A stretch of 64,000 nt of DNA from Candidatus Gastranaerophilales bacterium (GTDB taxonomy: Bacteria > Cyanobacteriota > Vampirovibrionia > Gastranaerophilales > Gastranaerophilaceae), in contig CALVAY010000007.1 in NCBI GenBank assembly GCA_944325665.1, positions 26,633-90,632 on the forward strand, read 5' to 3'. Positions within the stretch are counted from its first letter, which is position 1; each line of letters begins with the position of its first letter. Of the stretch, positions 52,732-62,802 are shown in pieces. The translations under genes were made by a program, and so were the position numbers. The notes beneath the pieces were generated by a model that was not told the DNA's origin, ran no database searches, and saw only the letters and a list, made by a program, of their open reading frames with translations.

Positions 52732-54042
52732 TTATTTATCTCCTTTGTTTAGTAATTTCTTTTGTTTTTCAACCCAGCCTGTGTATTCTTTTTGTGGTGA
52801 TCTTGAAAGTGCAAGCGAATCTTTTTCCACATCTTTTGTAATTACGCTGCCCGCACCCACAAAAACATTCTCGCCAAGCTCGACAGGTGCTACTATAACG
52901 CTGTTTGAGCCGATTGAAACACCGTCTTTTAAGTATGATTTTTTCTTTTCTTTTGTAATTGAGTTGTAATTTGCAAAAATTGTACCTGCACCAATGTTAA
53001 TATTTGAGCCAAGTTCGGCATCTCCGACATAACTTAGGTGCGAAATATTTGTGTGAGAACCTACTTTGGCATTTTTCAGCTCCACAAAGTTTCCGACTTT
53101 TGAATAATCGCCGACTTCGACATTTCCTCTAAAATGCGAAAAAGGCCCAATTTTACAATTGGAACCGATTTTATTTTTTCCGTTAATAAATGTATTAGGG
53201 TAAATTACGCTGTCAGAGCCGATTTGCGTTTCGGGTGAAATTGAAGTCGAATTAACATCAACAATCGTAACACCGCTTTCCATAAGCTCGTTGAGCTTTT
53301 CATTTTTCATAATTTGAGTTGCTTGAGCCAGCTGAACTCTTGAATTTATCCCTAAAATTTCATTTTCGTCATCAATTGTAAAGGCTGATGTTCTTTTGTT
53401 TTTTGAATTTGCCCAAAAGATAACATCTGTAAGGTAATATTCCCCTTGAGCATTGTCATTTTTAAGCTCTTTAAAACAGTTTTTTACACTAGCCCAATTA
53501 AAACAGTAAACGCCGGCGTTAATTTCTTTAATTTGTTTTTGAGCATCGCTGCAATCTTTTTGTTCGACAATTTTATCTACATTACCCGACGCACCTCTTA
53601 CAATTCTGCCGTAGCCGAAAGGATTGTCCAAAATTGCACTCATCACGGTAACATCAAAATTGCCTTGCTCGTGGTATTCAATCATTTTTGCCAAAGTTGA
53701 GGACTTAAGCAAAGGAGTGTCGCCACAGGTAACAAGAACTGTTCCTGTGTAATTTTTAAGATAATCAAGCGCCATTGAAACCGCATGACCCGTTCCTAAC
53801 TGTTCTTTTTGCAGAACACAAGAAACATTGTCAAAATTTTTAAGATATTTTTCCACCTCGTCTGAACCGCAGCCGACAACAACGACATTTTCAACTTTGT
53901 CTTTGCCTAAAATATTGTTAATAGCATCGATTACCCAACCTACAAGCGGTTTAGAAAAAATTTCATGCAAAACCTTCGGCTTTTGGGACTTCATTCTTGT
54001 CCCTTTACCTGCTGCAAGAATTATAGACTTAATTTCAGACAT
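52732..54042 (-). CDS. glmU: bifunctional UDP-GlcNAc pyrophosphorylase / glucosamine-1-phosphate acetyltransferase
   Basis: 436 residues, close to but below the usual 450-460. The N-terminal uridyltransferase domain has ILAAGKGTRMKSQKPKVLHEI (about 7-27) and GDTPLL. The C-terminal left-handed beta-helix contains hexapeptide repeats such as IGSNCKIGPFSHFRG and ends in GENVFVGAGSVITKDV. It makes UDP-GlcNAc for wall and LPS. No ribosome site stands out before the ATG. Confidence 0.95.
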   Translation of the reverse strand: MSEIKSIILAAGKGTRMKSQKPKVLHEIFSKPLVGWVIDAINNILGKDKVENVVVVGCGSDEVEKYLKNFDNVSCVLQKEQLGTGHAVSMALDYLKNYTGTVLVTCGDTPLLKSSTLAKMIEYHEQGNFDVTVMSAILDNPFGYGRIVRGASGNVDKIVEQKDCSDAQKQIKEINAGVYCFNWASVKNCFKELKNDNAQGEYYLTDVIFWANSKNKRTSAFTIDDENEILGINSRVQLAQATQIMKNEKLNELMESGVTIVDVNSTSISPETQIGSDSVIYPNTFINGKNKIGSNCKIGPFSHFRGNVEVGDYSKVGNFVELKNAKVGSHTNISHLSYVGDAELGSNINIGAGTIFANYNSITKEKKKSYLKDGVSIGSNSVIVAPVELGENVFVGAGSVITKDVEKDSLALSRSPQKEYTGWVEKQKKLLNKGDK

Positions 54043-54136
54043 TTGGGGTGAGCCTTTTTAAAATTGTTCTTACAGTGCAGATTTTCTCATGAAACATTAC
54101 AATTTTAAAGCTTAAAGTTAAGTATATGAACTTTTT

Positions 54137-54165
54137 TTTACAAATAAAAAAATAATTTGTATAAT
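54137..54165 (+). promoter_or_regulatory. ilvD promoter
   Basis: TTTACA (54137-54142), a 17-bp spacer and consensus TATAAT (54160-54165). The start would be near 54172, leaving a 14-base leader that is almost all ribosome binding site (AAAAAAGGAGA). No attenuator or riboswitch fits in this space. Confidence 0.8.
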
Positions 54166-54185
54166 TATAAAAAAAGGAGAACAAA

Positions 54186-55844
54186 ATGAAATCAGATGCA
54201 ATTAAAGAAGGTATAGCACATGCGCCTCACAGAGCCTTGTTGTATGCAGGCGGGTTGAGCGATAAAAATATAAAAAAGCCGTTTATCGGTATTGCAAGCT
54301 CATTTTCAGACTTAGTCCCCGGACACGCCGGAATGAGAGATTTGGAAAGACAAATTGAAAAAGGTATTCACTCAAATGGCGGTCAGGCTTTCATTTTCGG
54401 CACACCTGCCATCTGCGACGGTATTGCTATGGGTCATAGCGGAATGAGATATTCTCTGCCAAGCCGTGATTTAATTGCAGACTGCGTTGAAGCTGTTGCA
54501 GGAGCTCACCAGCTTGACGGTATAGTTTTACTTACAAACTGCGACAAAATTACCCCCGGGATGTTAATTGCGGCATTGCGCTTAAATATACCCGCAATTG
54601 TTGTAACGGCAGGGCCTTCGCTTGAAGGTCAGTGCAAAGGGGAAACCTTAACCTTTATAAGAGGCTCATCTGAAGCTGTCGGACGCTTTAGAGCGGGCGA
54701 AATTACAGCTGAAAAACTTTGTGAAATGGAACATTACGCTTGCCCGACTTTTGGAGCTTGCCAAGGATTATACACCGCAAACACTCTTGCCTGCTTAACA
54801 GAGGTTATGGGTATGAGCTTAGAGGGTTGCGCTACGGCATCTGCCGTAAGCTCAAAGAAAAGAAGACTTGCTTTTGAATCAGGCTATGCAGTTGTGGATT
54901 TAGTAAGACAAAATATTTGTCCAAAAGACATTATTACCTACGAATCACTAAGAAATGCGATAATTGTTGACTTAGCCTTGGGCGGTTCAACAAATTCAAT
55001 TCTTCACTTGCTTGCAATTGCAAACAGTGCGGGAATTAACTTAACTCTTGATGATTTTGAAGAATTAAGCTTTAAAATTCCTCAAATCATCAAACTTGAT
55101 CCGTCTTCAACTCTTACAATGACTGACTTAGACAACGCAGGCGGTATTTCAGGCGCACTTAAGACTATTTGGGGTCATACGGATGAGCTTAAAAATACTA
55201 AAAACGTTGTCGGACAAACGGTTGAGTACAGAGTTAACTCGGCTTGGGTAGATAATAACGTTATTAAACCTTTTGACAATCCGATTACCAAAAACCCCGG
55301 TCTTGCAATTCTTCACGGCAATTTAGCACCTTTGGGGGCTGTTGTTAAAATTTCAGGCGTTGATGAAAGTGTCTTTGAATTTGAAGGTACTGCACGAGTT
55401 TACGAAAGAGAAGAAGACGCAATGAAGGGAATTGAAACCGATGAAGTTGTAGCAGGCGACGTCGTTGTTATCAGAAACGAAGGCCCTAAAGGCGGCCCCG
55501 GAATGCGTGAAATGCTTGCACCAACCTCGCTTTTAGTGGGCAAGGGACTTGGAAAATCTTGTGCTTTAATTACCGACGGAAGATTTTCAGGCGGAACAAG
55601 AGGTCTTTGCATCGGACACATTTGCCCCGAAGCGCCTGAGGGCGGTATTATCGGGCTTATTAAAAACGGTGATAAAATCAAAATCGACATCAACAAAAGG
55701 ACAATTGACCTGCTTGTTGATGAAGATGAACTTGAAAAAAGAAGAAAAGAATTTAAACCCGTTCAAAAAGATGTTCCTAAAGGCTTTTTAACAAAATATG
55801 CAAAAACCGTTCAGGGTGCTAATTTAGGCGCTATTACAGGTTAA
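54186..55844 (+). CDS. ilvD: dihydroxy-acid dehydratase
   Basis: 552-residue iron-sulfur dehydratase of Ile/Val/Leu and pantothenate synthesis. Cluster cysteines are in [11 protein letters not shown] (near 118) and [15 protein letters not shown] (near 190). LDNAGGISG and GGPGMREML are the C-terminal motifs. The only branched-chain gene in the window and a single-gene unit. Length and motifs normal. Confidence 0.97.
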   Translation: MKSDAIKEGIAHAPHRALLYAGGLSDKNIKKPFIGIASSFSDLVPGHAGMRDLERQIEKGIHSNGGQAFIFGTPAICDGIAMGHSGMRYSLPSRDLIADCVEAVAGAHQLDGIVLLTNCDKITPGMLIAALRLNIPAIVVTAGPSLEGQCKGETLTFIRGSSEAVGRFRAGEITAEKLCEMEHYACPTFGACQGLYTANTLACLTEVMGMSLEGCATASAVSSKKRRLAFESGYAVVDLVRQNICPKDIITYESLRNAIIVDLALGGSTNSILHLLAIANSAGINLTLDDFEELSFKIPQIIKLDPSSTLTMTDLDNAGGISGALKTIWGHTDELKNTKNVVGQTVEYRVNSAWVDNNVIKPFDNPITKNPGLAILHGNLAPLGAVVKISGVDESVFEFEGTARVYEREEDAMKGIETDEVVAGDVVVIRNEGPKGGPGMREMLAPTSLLVGKGLGKSCALITDGRFSGGTRGLCIGHICPEAPEGGIIGLIKNGDKIKIDINKRTIDLLVDEDELEKRRKEFKPVQKDVPKGFLTKYAKTVQGANLGAITG

Positions 55845-55854
55845 TTGGCTTTAA

Positions 55855-56475
55855 TTATTTTTTAGGTGCAATATTGTGGCGTTTTTTGTATAAGATTATG
55901 AAAAACGCTACAATTACTGCCGTTGCAGCCAAAATAATAAGCTCAAGGTGGTCTTTAATCTCTTCGCCAAAAAGCATTAAAACTATACTTACGATAAAAA
56001 ATCTCATTCCTCTGCCAACAAAAGACGCTATAAAGAAGGAATACGGATTCATATTTAAAATACCGCTTGCTATTGTAAAAACTTTATAGGGAATTGGCGT
56101 AAAAGCAGCAAAAAAGACCGCTTGAGTACCCCATTTATTATATAGTTTTTCAACCTCATTAAATTTTTGCAAAGCATTTTTTAACTGTTTTCTTTTTTGA
56201 AGACCTTCTTTTTTGGACAAAGAAGTTAAAATCCAAATAAATACGGGTCTTCCGCCAAATTTACCGATTAAATAGCCCACAACACCGCCTAAAGCCGAGG
56301 CAATTGTACAAACAAGGGCGTAATAAAGCGCACTTTGCGGTTTGGCTAAATCCATGGCAATTAATAAAAAGTCAGGCGGAGGAACAAGGAAAAAACTCTC
56401 TACAAAAGAATTTAAGGCAAGTCCCAATGTGCCTAAGCTTTGAAAATATGTATCCATTGCACTAAAAATTTGCAT
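55855..56475 (-). CDS. YqaA/VTT-domain inner-membrane protein
   Basis: 206 residues, four to five membrane helices. The VTT (SNARE-associated, DedA-like) domain is shown by SFVESFFLVPPPDFLLIAM, GGVVGYLIGKFGGR and AAFTPIPYKVFTIASG, the latter with the conserved Pro and Lys. Such proteins are linked to lipid flipping and membrane homeostasis. It is convergent with ilvD with ten bases between and no terminator. It ends the envelope operon that begins with lptB. Confidence 0.85.
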   Translation of the reverse strand: MQIFSAMDTYFQSLGTLGLALNSFVESFFLVPPPDFLLIAMDLAKPQSALYYALVCTIASALGGVVGYLIGKFGGRPVFIWILTSLSKKEGLQKRKQLKNALQKFNEVEKLYNKWGTQAVFFAAFTPIPYKVFTIASGILNMNPYSFFIASFVGRGMRFFIVSIVLMLFGEEIKDHLELIILAATAVIVAFFIILYKKRHNIAPKK

Positions 56476-56478
56476 TTT

Positions 56479-56868
56479 TTACTTCTCCACAAAAAATTCA
56501 TCAACATTTCTTTGAACTCTGCCGTCTTTTAAAGCCGTTGCTTTAACTGTGGCACTGGTGCATATTTTGCCTGAATTTTTAAGAGAAATTTCCTGCAAAA
56601 AAGTAACCGATGTTCTTGTTTTTTCAATAATTTTTGTAAGCAAAACCACTTCATCCATTAGTTTTGCACCGTGTTTATATTTTATGTCAAGCTCAATTAC
56701 AGGCATAACAACGTTTTTTTCGTTTTGCAATTTTTCAATTTGAAGCCCGTACTTCTCTAAAAGGTCAACTCTCCCAATTTCCATCCAGCGAAGGTAAGAA
56801 CCATGCCAGACAACGCCGTAAGCGTCAGTATCAAAATATTGCACTTTAAATTCAAGTAAACTTTGCAT
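56479..56868 (-). CDS. hotdog acyl-CoA thioesterase (YbgC type)
   Basis: 129 residues. YFDTDAYGVVWHGSYLRWMEIGRVDLL (in parts: DTDAYGVVWHG) near residue 11 holds the catalytic Asp. The hotdog strands continue through VMPVIELDIKYKHGAKLMDEVVL. Likely hydrolyses short acyl-CoA or acyl-ACP and is often co-located with envelope genes, here between a membrane protein and a pilin-like gene. Its end is 3 bases from the next start. Confidence 0.85.
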   Translation of the reverse strand: MQSLLEFKVQYFDTDAYGVVWHGSYLRWMEIGRVDLLEKYGLQIEKLQNEKNVVMPVIELDIKYKHGAKLMDEVVLLTKIIEKTRTSVTFLQEISLKNSGKICTSATVKATALKDGRVQRNVDEFFVEK

Positions 56869-57293
56869 TAATTTTGCTCCTTATTTTTTTCATAAGTTAC
56901 AAATGAAGGAGGCTTAATCACAGTCCTTACAACGATTTGCAGACTTTTATTAAATCCTGTTACGGTAATTGTCTGAATATTGTCGTCAAATTCCACAAGA
57001 ATTGCACCTTTTTGACCTTTTTCAAACACATAAGCCTTTTGTTTTCTGTTGTATGGGTTTTTGCTTATGGAATTTAATTCCTCTAGAGTCTTATTTGCAA
57101 CATAAGAGGCCTTTAGGGTTTTATCGGTATTAAAATAAGACAGTGCTTTTGAAGTAAAAATTGCCGCATTAGCTGAAATTTGAGCCTCTTTTTTCTTCTC
57201 AAAGTCGCCTTTTACAATCGGAATTAAAAAAATAAAAATTGCACAAAGCAAAATTATTATTACTGCAAGCTCTAAACCTGTTATTTTCTTCAT
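56868..57293 (-). CDS. membrane-anchored protein with pilin-like N-terminus, 141 aa
   Basis: KKITGLELAVIIILLCAIFIFLIPI looks like the pseudopilin helix, but the four residues FTLI expected after the Gly are missing, so Glu stands at +2 not +5. Prepilin processing is doubtful and it may be a plain single-pass anchor. The rest (about 30-141) is a small mixed alpha/beta domain with VEFDDNIQTITVTGFN. It overlaps the thioesterase by one base. Function unknown. Confidence 0.65.
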   Translation of the reverse strand: MKKITGLELAVIIILLCAIFIFLIPIVKGDFEKKKEAQISANAAIFTSKALSYFNTDKTLKASYVANKTLEELNSISKNPYNRKQKAYVFEKGQKGAILVEFDDNIQTITVTGFNKSLQIVVRTVIKPPSFVTYEKNKEQN

Positions 57294-57300
57294 TTTTCCT

Positions 57301-58113
57301 CTATTTTTGAATTACTAAAAACGATTTTACTTTTCTTTGGTCATTGTTTGAAGATGAAATTTCTAAATCTTCAAAATTCAGCGAGGTCGAAGGCCCACCG
57401 TCCAATGCCATTATTTTATCAAATTTATATTTTTTCAATTTTTCAACCGCTTCGCTAAGTGTAGTCGGAGCGAACTGCGTAAAAATTATAACAAATAAAT
57501 CATATTTTTTAAGTGCCAAGATAGTTCTGGGTCTTTTTTTAAGCACCGAAGCACTTTGGTATATGGGCTTATAATTTTCATCATACGCCACAAAGCCTTC
57601 TTCTTCAAGGTTAAAAGAAGGATACAGCATAGGCCCGCCGCCTAAAACGTGCTTAATGTGGTAGTTTTCGGGAGCTTTATCAAAGTGATTTGCTATATCA
57701 AATTTTAATCTGTTATCGATTAAATCGTGTTCATATACCCTAAATTCCGCACGGTTTATGACTTTTTCAACTCTTTTTTCATCATTTAATTTTTTAATTA
57801 AATCAATCGAATCAAAAGGGCTTGCCTTTTGCACCTTGTCAATTACAACATAGGAAACGGATTTTTCACTTTGTGGGTCAAAAAAACCGCCGTTAACAAC
57901 AAATTTAAAATCATTTTGTTTAAAAACCTCTCTTGTTGTTAAAAGCCCCTCTTCAACGATATAAGGCTTAATTCTTACGCCTAATTCTTTTGTATCTATT
58001 TTAAAAATATAAAATTTTTGTTTTTGATTATAATCCTGTTCAATATCTGCCCAAACACAGGAAAAACCCGTTAGGACAAAGAGAAACACAAAAGCTAAAA
58101 ATCTTTTGAACAT
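57301..58113 (-). CDS. secreted phosphodiester glycosidase-like protein (NAGPA domain)
   Basis: 270 residues. Signal peptide with core about 5-18, cut after VWA near 22. The NAGPA/DUF2233 domain shows FVVNGGFFDP (about 71-80) and MALDGGPSTSLNF near the end, the catalytic signatures. Exported relatives cut sugar phosphodiester bonds in exopolymers. Placed between an unknown anchor and the lptF/G permease, with a one-base overlap with the latter, so a role at the outer envelope is likely. Confidence 0.85.
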   Translation of the reverse strand: MFKRFLAFVFLFVLTGFSCVWADIEQDYNQKQKFYIFKIDTKELGVRIKPYIVEEGLLTTREVFKQNDFKFVVNGGFFDPQSEKSVSYVVIDKVQKASPFDSIDLIKKLNDEKRVEKVINRAEFRVYEHDLIDNRLKFDIANHFDKAPENYHIKHVLGGGPMLYPSFNLEEEGFVAYDENYKPIYQSASVLKKRPRTILALKKYDLFVIIFTQFAPTTLSEAVEKLKKYKFDKIMALDGGPSTSLNFEDLEISSSNNDQRKVKSFLVIQK

Positions 58114-59219
58114 TATAAGTCCCTCACTTTTTTAATGACAAAAATCGCCGCAATAAAGACTATTATCGGGAAAGCTGACGCCAAAAACGGGAAAAGCACT
58201 CCCTTTTGTGCCAAAAGGTCAAAAAACGGCAGAGTAATATAGTAGGCAAAAATCATACCCACAGCTATTGTAAAGCCGACAAGCCTTTGAGAACGTGGCG
58301 GTGAAAAACCAAGCAAACAGCCGATTGCAGCAAAAATTACACAGGTTAGAGGGTGCAAAAATCTTTGATAATATTTTGCAAGCATAAAATTATGCTCATC
58401 CGTGTATTCTTGCTTTTTAAGCAGTTTCACGTACTCGCCCAATTCTTTGTTTGTATAAGACCTGTCGCGTCTTGTGGCATTTTTCATTAACTGAAAAACT
58501 TCATCGGAGAGCTTACTGTCAAACATATTATAATCACCGATGTTGCTAATTTCAGTATAAATGCCCTTTTTGTTTATCACATATTCTTTAGACTCTTTTA
58601 AAACCCACTTGTCATCAAGCTTTAAGGCGTATGGTGAAAAAATTATGCTTTTAAAAATCTGAGCATCTGCGTATCTTTTTTCCGAAAAATTAAGCACAAT
58701 AAGATTTTTTATTGTCTGAGTCGTAAAATTAGAGACAATTAAAGCTTGTTTTAGCCTGTCATCATCATCTTTAATCATATAGACAAAGTGTGTGTCAAAA
58801 CCCCCTGACTCTCCTGCTTTTGCAGAAGTGTAAGGAATAAGTTTATCATTTACCACATAGCAAAAATAAGACAGTATTAACCCCAAAAACAAAGCCGGCA
58901 TCATAATTCTTGTAAAAGAAAGCCCGACGCCTCTGAAGATACTTAATTCAGAGTTTTTGGATAAGGTATCAAAAGTAAAGATTGTTCCCAGCAAAATTCC
59001 CACAGGAAGAGCTTTTGCAAGGACTTTTGGAATTTCATACAAAAGAAGCTTAGTTGCTTGGATTATGGGCATATTTTCAATTAAAATTCTTTTAATTGTC
59101 CTAACTAACGTTTCAGGAGCAATCCAAACAATAATAAACAAGAAAAGACACACAAGAGTTGCCGCCAAAACTTGTTTAAAAATGTATTTATCAAAAATTG
59201 TAAGTCTTAATTTATTCAT
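58113..59219 (-). CDS. LPS transport permease LptF/LptG family
   Basis: 368 residues of the YjgP/YjgQ family. Six membrane helices, three before (about 15-35, 60-80, 100-120) and three after (about 285-305, 315-335, 340-362) a large periplasmic beta-jellyroll. The N-terminal KYIFKQVLAATLVCLFLF and C-terminal PLTCVIFAAIGCLLGFSPPRSQR are typical. Extracts LPS with LptB; the second permease is not in the window, so whether this is LptF or LptG is open. Overlaps lptB by one base. Confidence 0.9.
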   Translation of the reverse strand: MNKLRLTIFDKYIFKQVLAATLVCLFLFIIVWIAPETLVRTIKRILIENMPIIQATKLLLYEIPKVLAKALPVGILLGTIFTFDTLSKNSELSIFRGVGLSFTRIMMPALFLGLILSYFCYVVNDKLIPYTSAKAGESGGFDTHFVYMIKDDDDRLKQALIVSNFTTQTIKNLIVLNFSEKRYADAQIFKSIIFSPYALKLDDKWVLKESKEYVINKKGIYTEISNIGDYNMFDSKLSDEVFQLMKNATRRDRSYTNKELGEYVKLLKKQEYTDEHNFMLAKYYQRFLHPLTCVIFAAIGCLLGFSPPRSQRLVGFTIAVGMIFAYYITLPFFDLLAQKGVLFPFLASAFPIIVFIAAIFVIKKVRDL

Positions 59220-59989
59220 TAAAGTGTAAAGTCTTTTCCTAAATAAAATTCTTTTGCAACAGGGTCAACTGCGACATCTTGAGATTTACCCGAAATTTTT
59301 ATTTTACCGTCAAAAATGACATAGGCTCTGTCTGTTATAGACAAGGTTGCCTTTGGGTTGTGGTCGGTAATAAGCACGCCGATGCCTTTTTCTCTTGCAA
59401 GTTTATAGATATTTTCTTTAATTTCACCGATTGCAATAGGGTCAATACCTGTAAACGGCTCGTCAAGCAAAATAAAGTGAGGAGTTGCAGCAAGTGCGCG
59501 GGCAATTTCAACCCTTCTTCTCTCGCCGCCTGAAAGAGCTACCGCTGAAGCTTTTCTCAGTTTTTTTACACCGAATTCTTCAAGTAAATCTTCAAGCTTT
59601 TGTGCTTTTTGCTCTTCATTTAGCGACTCGTTCATCTCAAGAACCAATTTTAAATTGTCCTCAACTGACAATTTTCTAAAAATTGAACTTTCTTGAGGCA
59701 AATACCCGATACCGATTTTCGCACGCTCGTTCATTGGCATTGTGGTAATTTCAATTCTTGAATTATATTCATCCGAATTATTTTGAATTTCATTCTTATC
59801 AACATTTAGGAAAATATGGCCTTTATTTGCCTTAACAAGCCCCACAATCATATAAAATGTTGTGGTTTTACCTGCACCGTTTGGCCCTAAAAGCCCTACT
59901 ACCTCGCCTGTGTTTACTTCAAAGGAAACATCATTTACAACAGAGCGGTCTCCATATATTTTAACCAAATTTTCGGCAACAATTTTCAT
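59219..59989 (-). CDS. lptB: LPS export ABC transporter ATP-binding protein
   Basis: 256 residues, a bit longer than E. coli LptB (241) because of an insert near residues 62-81 ([15 protein letters not shown]). Walker [14 protein letters not shown], signature [15 protein letters not shown] and Walker [14 protein letters not shown] are complete, with switch His in LITDHNP. Energises LPS transfer to the outer membrane. First gene of the run lptB-lptF/G-phosphodiester glycosidase-unknown-thioesterase-YqaA; ribosome site GAGAG. Confidence 0.95.
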   Translation of the reverse strand: MKIVAENLVKIYGDRSVVNDVSFEVNTGEVVGLLGPNGAGKTTTFYMIVGLVKANKGHIFLNVDKNEIQNNSDEYNSRIEITTMPMNERAKIGIGYLPQESSIFRKLSVEDNLKLVLEMNESLNEEQKAQKLEDLLEEFGVKKLRKASAVALSGGERRRVEIARALAATPHFILLDEPFTGIDPIAIGEIKENIYKLAREKGIGVLITDHNPKATLSITDRAYVIFDGKIKISGKSQDVAVDPVAKEFYLGKDFTL

Positions 59990-60107
59990 ATTAATTCTCT
60001 CAATTAATTTTTAAATAATTATAAACCAAATAAACACAAATAAAAAGGCAATTTTAATTTATTTTGCGTTTTTATATAAATATCATATTTACATCAAGAG
60101 AGGAACC

Positions 60108-62753
60108 ATGGGATTTTTTAGTTCGATAGGTCAAGTAGCAACAAACGGTAAAAACTTTAAAAATTGGGAAAAAGAACAAAGAGATAATGACGCAAGAAGA
60201 AAAGTTCTTGCACAAAATAACCCCAAAACAGCACAAGAACTTGAAGCTGCAAAAAAACAGGGTCAGGTTATAATTGACGTTGTTGATATTATGGATGCTC
60301 ACTCCGAAGATGTTGCAGAAAAAACAGAAACTGCAACAGCACCTTTTCAGGGGTTAATTCCTTATGCTGCAACAATGCTGTCAGGCTTTGCCGGATATAA
60401 ATTAATAGCAGATCCGGCAGAAAAAGCTTTATCTAAGGCACGCTCAGAATTTTTTGACAATGAACAGGTAAAACAAATCAAAGACATAATTCAAAGTTAC
60501 GGAGAGAAAAATGATATACTCGAATTAAAATGGTTTAGCGGTTACGATTTACTCAACAAAAAGTCTATGGAAAAATTAAAAAACATAGATGACGAAGGGG
60601 TTAAAAGAGCATACGAAAAGGCTTTGGAACTTGTTAAAGAGTATAAAAATAATCCTGCCGTTAAAAACTATGGTAAAAAGTGGGGCTTAAGTTTGGTTGT
60701 CCCTTTGGTTGCAGGCGCTGCCTCTTTTGTGGCATCAACAATTTTGGCTACAAAATTACAGGTAAACTCCTCTAGAATTGCTCGTTGGCAGTCAAGAGAG
60801 CAGCTAAAAGATCCAAAGTATTTTGTTCAATATACGCCCGAGCAAGTGGAACAGGCAAAACAAATTGTTGAAGCAAAAGAGCAAGAAGAAAAAGGTTTTA
60901 GTTCAAAGTTATTTAAGAAAAAAGAAAAATCTTCATTAATTCAAGTTATTAAAGATAACAAAAAATACAAAGAATGGAAAAAAACAGATAAAGACGAATC
61001 TAAACTTGTAGATAGAGAACTGACCCAAGAAGAACTGATACAAGCGCAAAGAGATAAAGAAGTAATCCAAAGAATTACAAAAACAATTAACAATAAAGCC
61101 GAAGATTATTCGGAAAACATGGAAGTTGCAGCCGATACTTTAATTATGGGCACACCGTTTTTAGGTGGTGCAATCGGCGCTATTGTAAGCTTTATCGGCA
61201 ATAAAACAGGAATTTTAGATAAAGTTGCGAAAGGCAACATTGAAAAATTCATAAAAGGGCTTGATGAATCAAGTGCCGAAAATGTTAAAGAAGCTTATGA
61301 AGCTCTAAAAGGCGTTAGCAAAGATAATCCTAACTTTAAAGAGTTGTCTCAAAAGCTGACAAAATCAATACTTTTTGCGGATTATAAGGCAAAAACCGGA
61401 ACATCTTTAGATAACATTATTGGCGCAGCCAAAAAAGGTTTAAGCTTAGGACTTACAACAAATGGCGGAAGAAATAAAACTTTCGCAATTATTGGCGGAG
61501 TTATTACCTCGACCATAGGTCTTATTATGGGCTTAAAACTGCAAAAAGCTTCAGCTCGTGCAGGAAGATTTTTGGCTAAACGTGAACTTGAAAAAGACCC
61601 GAATAATTTTATCGGATACAGCGATGAAGAATTAAAATCAGTTGAAAACACTAAAGCTCAAAAAGAGCCTTTCGGCAAAAGATTTAAAGAATATATTACC
61701 TTCTTGCCAAGAATATTTGGGGAATATTATGAATATAAAAAATACCAAAAAACAACCGCTGCAAAAAACAGAGCCATAAAAGAAGAACTTGTTAAAATGG
61801 AAGTGGATGAAAAGCAGCTTAAAGATGCAAAAAATCTGCAAAATAAAATGTTTAATACATTTGAAAAAGTTGATGATAAGTCTCAAGAGTACTCTGAATC
61901 AGTTGAAGCAGCAGTTGAAATTGCAAAACCTGTGGTGTTTGGACTTGGTATATTAGGAGCAATATCTCCTGCTTTAGTTGTCGGCATTCAAGCTGCAAGA
62001 GGCAAAATAAAAGCTTCAAATTTAATTGAAAAGGCTACAAAATTTTTATCCGATAAAACAGGTTTCTTAAAGGGTAAAACCGTAAAAAAATATTTAAATG
62101 ACGTAAATAAAAATTTATCTTTTATTTCGGAAGATATTATTGCAAAAGGTGCAAAAAGCACAGATGATATACCGTTTGAATTTGAAGACATTAAATCATT
62201 TATGTTGGAAGGGTTTAAGGGCAGCTTTAAACTAATAAAAGAAAATATTGCCAAAATGGATGAAAAAGACTTTAGGCAATTTGCAGACAGTACAAATGTT
62301 CCATACTGGCTAAAAAATATCTTGAGAGATTCCAATAAAGAACAATGCACCAGAATTCTTGAAAACCTTGAAAAAATAGGCAAAAATATACCGGAAGAAT
62401 ATATTGAAGAAATTTTAGACACATATTCTAAAGTTATGATGCATAATCCTGAAAAAGCAACAGAATTACTTAAAAATACAGACAATCTTAAGAAAATATT
62501 TATTACAAAAGACGTTAAAAAATACGGCGCTATTGCAGCTGGAACTTGGACTTCACTAAACTTTGTTTTAACCTTTATGCTTGAATCTTACCTTGCAAAA
62601 TTACAAAAAGAAGCAGGCAGATTGGGCGTTATGAAGGCTATGGAAGAGCTTGATGACCCCAGATATTACGCCGACAGCGAAGCCCAACAAAGCGAAAAGA
62701 CTTTTAAAGGTGCTGATGAAGTTAAAATAAAAGATAATAAATACTTGCTCTAA
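60108..62753 (+). CDS. large modular membrane protein of unknown function, 881 aa
   Basis: Built from repeated parts. Module A (charged helix, then membrane helix) occurs at about 60-98, 328-365 and 592-630, with the motif S(E/Q)(D/N/E)xxExxExA. Module B (membrane helix, then a charged segment ending (R/K)EL.DPxx(F/Y)xxY) occurs at about 190-243, 456-505 and 805-855. So three A-B pairs follow each other, with loops of charged helices between, the last loop longer (about 640-790). No signal peptide and no known family. A good GAGAGGA site precedes the ATG. Likely a clade-specific membrane-remodelling or scaffolding protein, but function unknown. Confidence 0.75.
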   Translation: MGFFSSIGQVATNGKNFKNWEKEQRDNDARRKVLAQNNPKTAQELEAAKKQGQVIIDVVDIMDAHSEDVAEKTETATAPFQGLIPYAATMLSGFAGYKLIADPAEKALSKARSEFFDNEQVKQIKDIIQSYGEKNDILELKWFSGYDLLNKKSMEKLKNIDDEGVKRAYEKALELVKEYKNNPAVKNYGKKWGLSLVVPLVAGAASFVASTILATKLQVNSSRIARWQSREQLKDPKYFVQYTPEQVEQAKQIVEAKEQEEKGFSSKLFKKKEKSSLIQVIKDNKKYKEWKKTDKDESKLVDRELTQEELIQAQRDKEVIQRITKTINNKAEDYSENMEVAADTLIMGTPFLGGAIGAIVSFIGNKTGILDKVAKGNIEKFIKGLDESSAENVKEAYEALKGVSKDNPNFKELSQKLTKSILFADYKAKTGTSLDNIIGAAKKGLSLGLTTNGGRNKTFAIIGGVITSTIGLIMGLKLQKASARAGRFLAKRELEKDPNNFIGYSDEELKSVENTKAQKEPFGKRFKEYITFLPRIFGEYYEYKKYQKTTAAKNRAIKEELVKMEVDEKQLKDAKNLQNKMFNTFEKVDDKSQEYSESVEAAVEIAKPVVFGLGILGAISPALVVGIQAARGKIKASNLIEKATKFLSDKTGFLKGKTVKKYLNDVNKNLSFISEDIIAKGAKSTDDIPFEFEDIKSFMLEGFKGSFKLIKENIAKMDEKDFRQFADSTNVPYWLKNILRDSNKEQCTRILENLEKIGKNIPEEYIEEILDTYSKVMMHNPEKATELLKNTDNLKKIFITKDVKKYGAIAAGTWTSLNFVLTFMLESYLAKLQKEAGRLGVMKAMEELDDPRYYADSEAQQSEKTFKGADEVKIKDNKYLL

Positions 62754-62802
62754 TCATTTTTATAGTAAAATAACCATAAGGACTTTTATAAGGAGATTTC
62801 TT

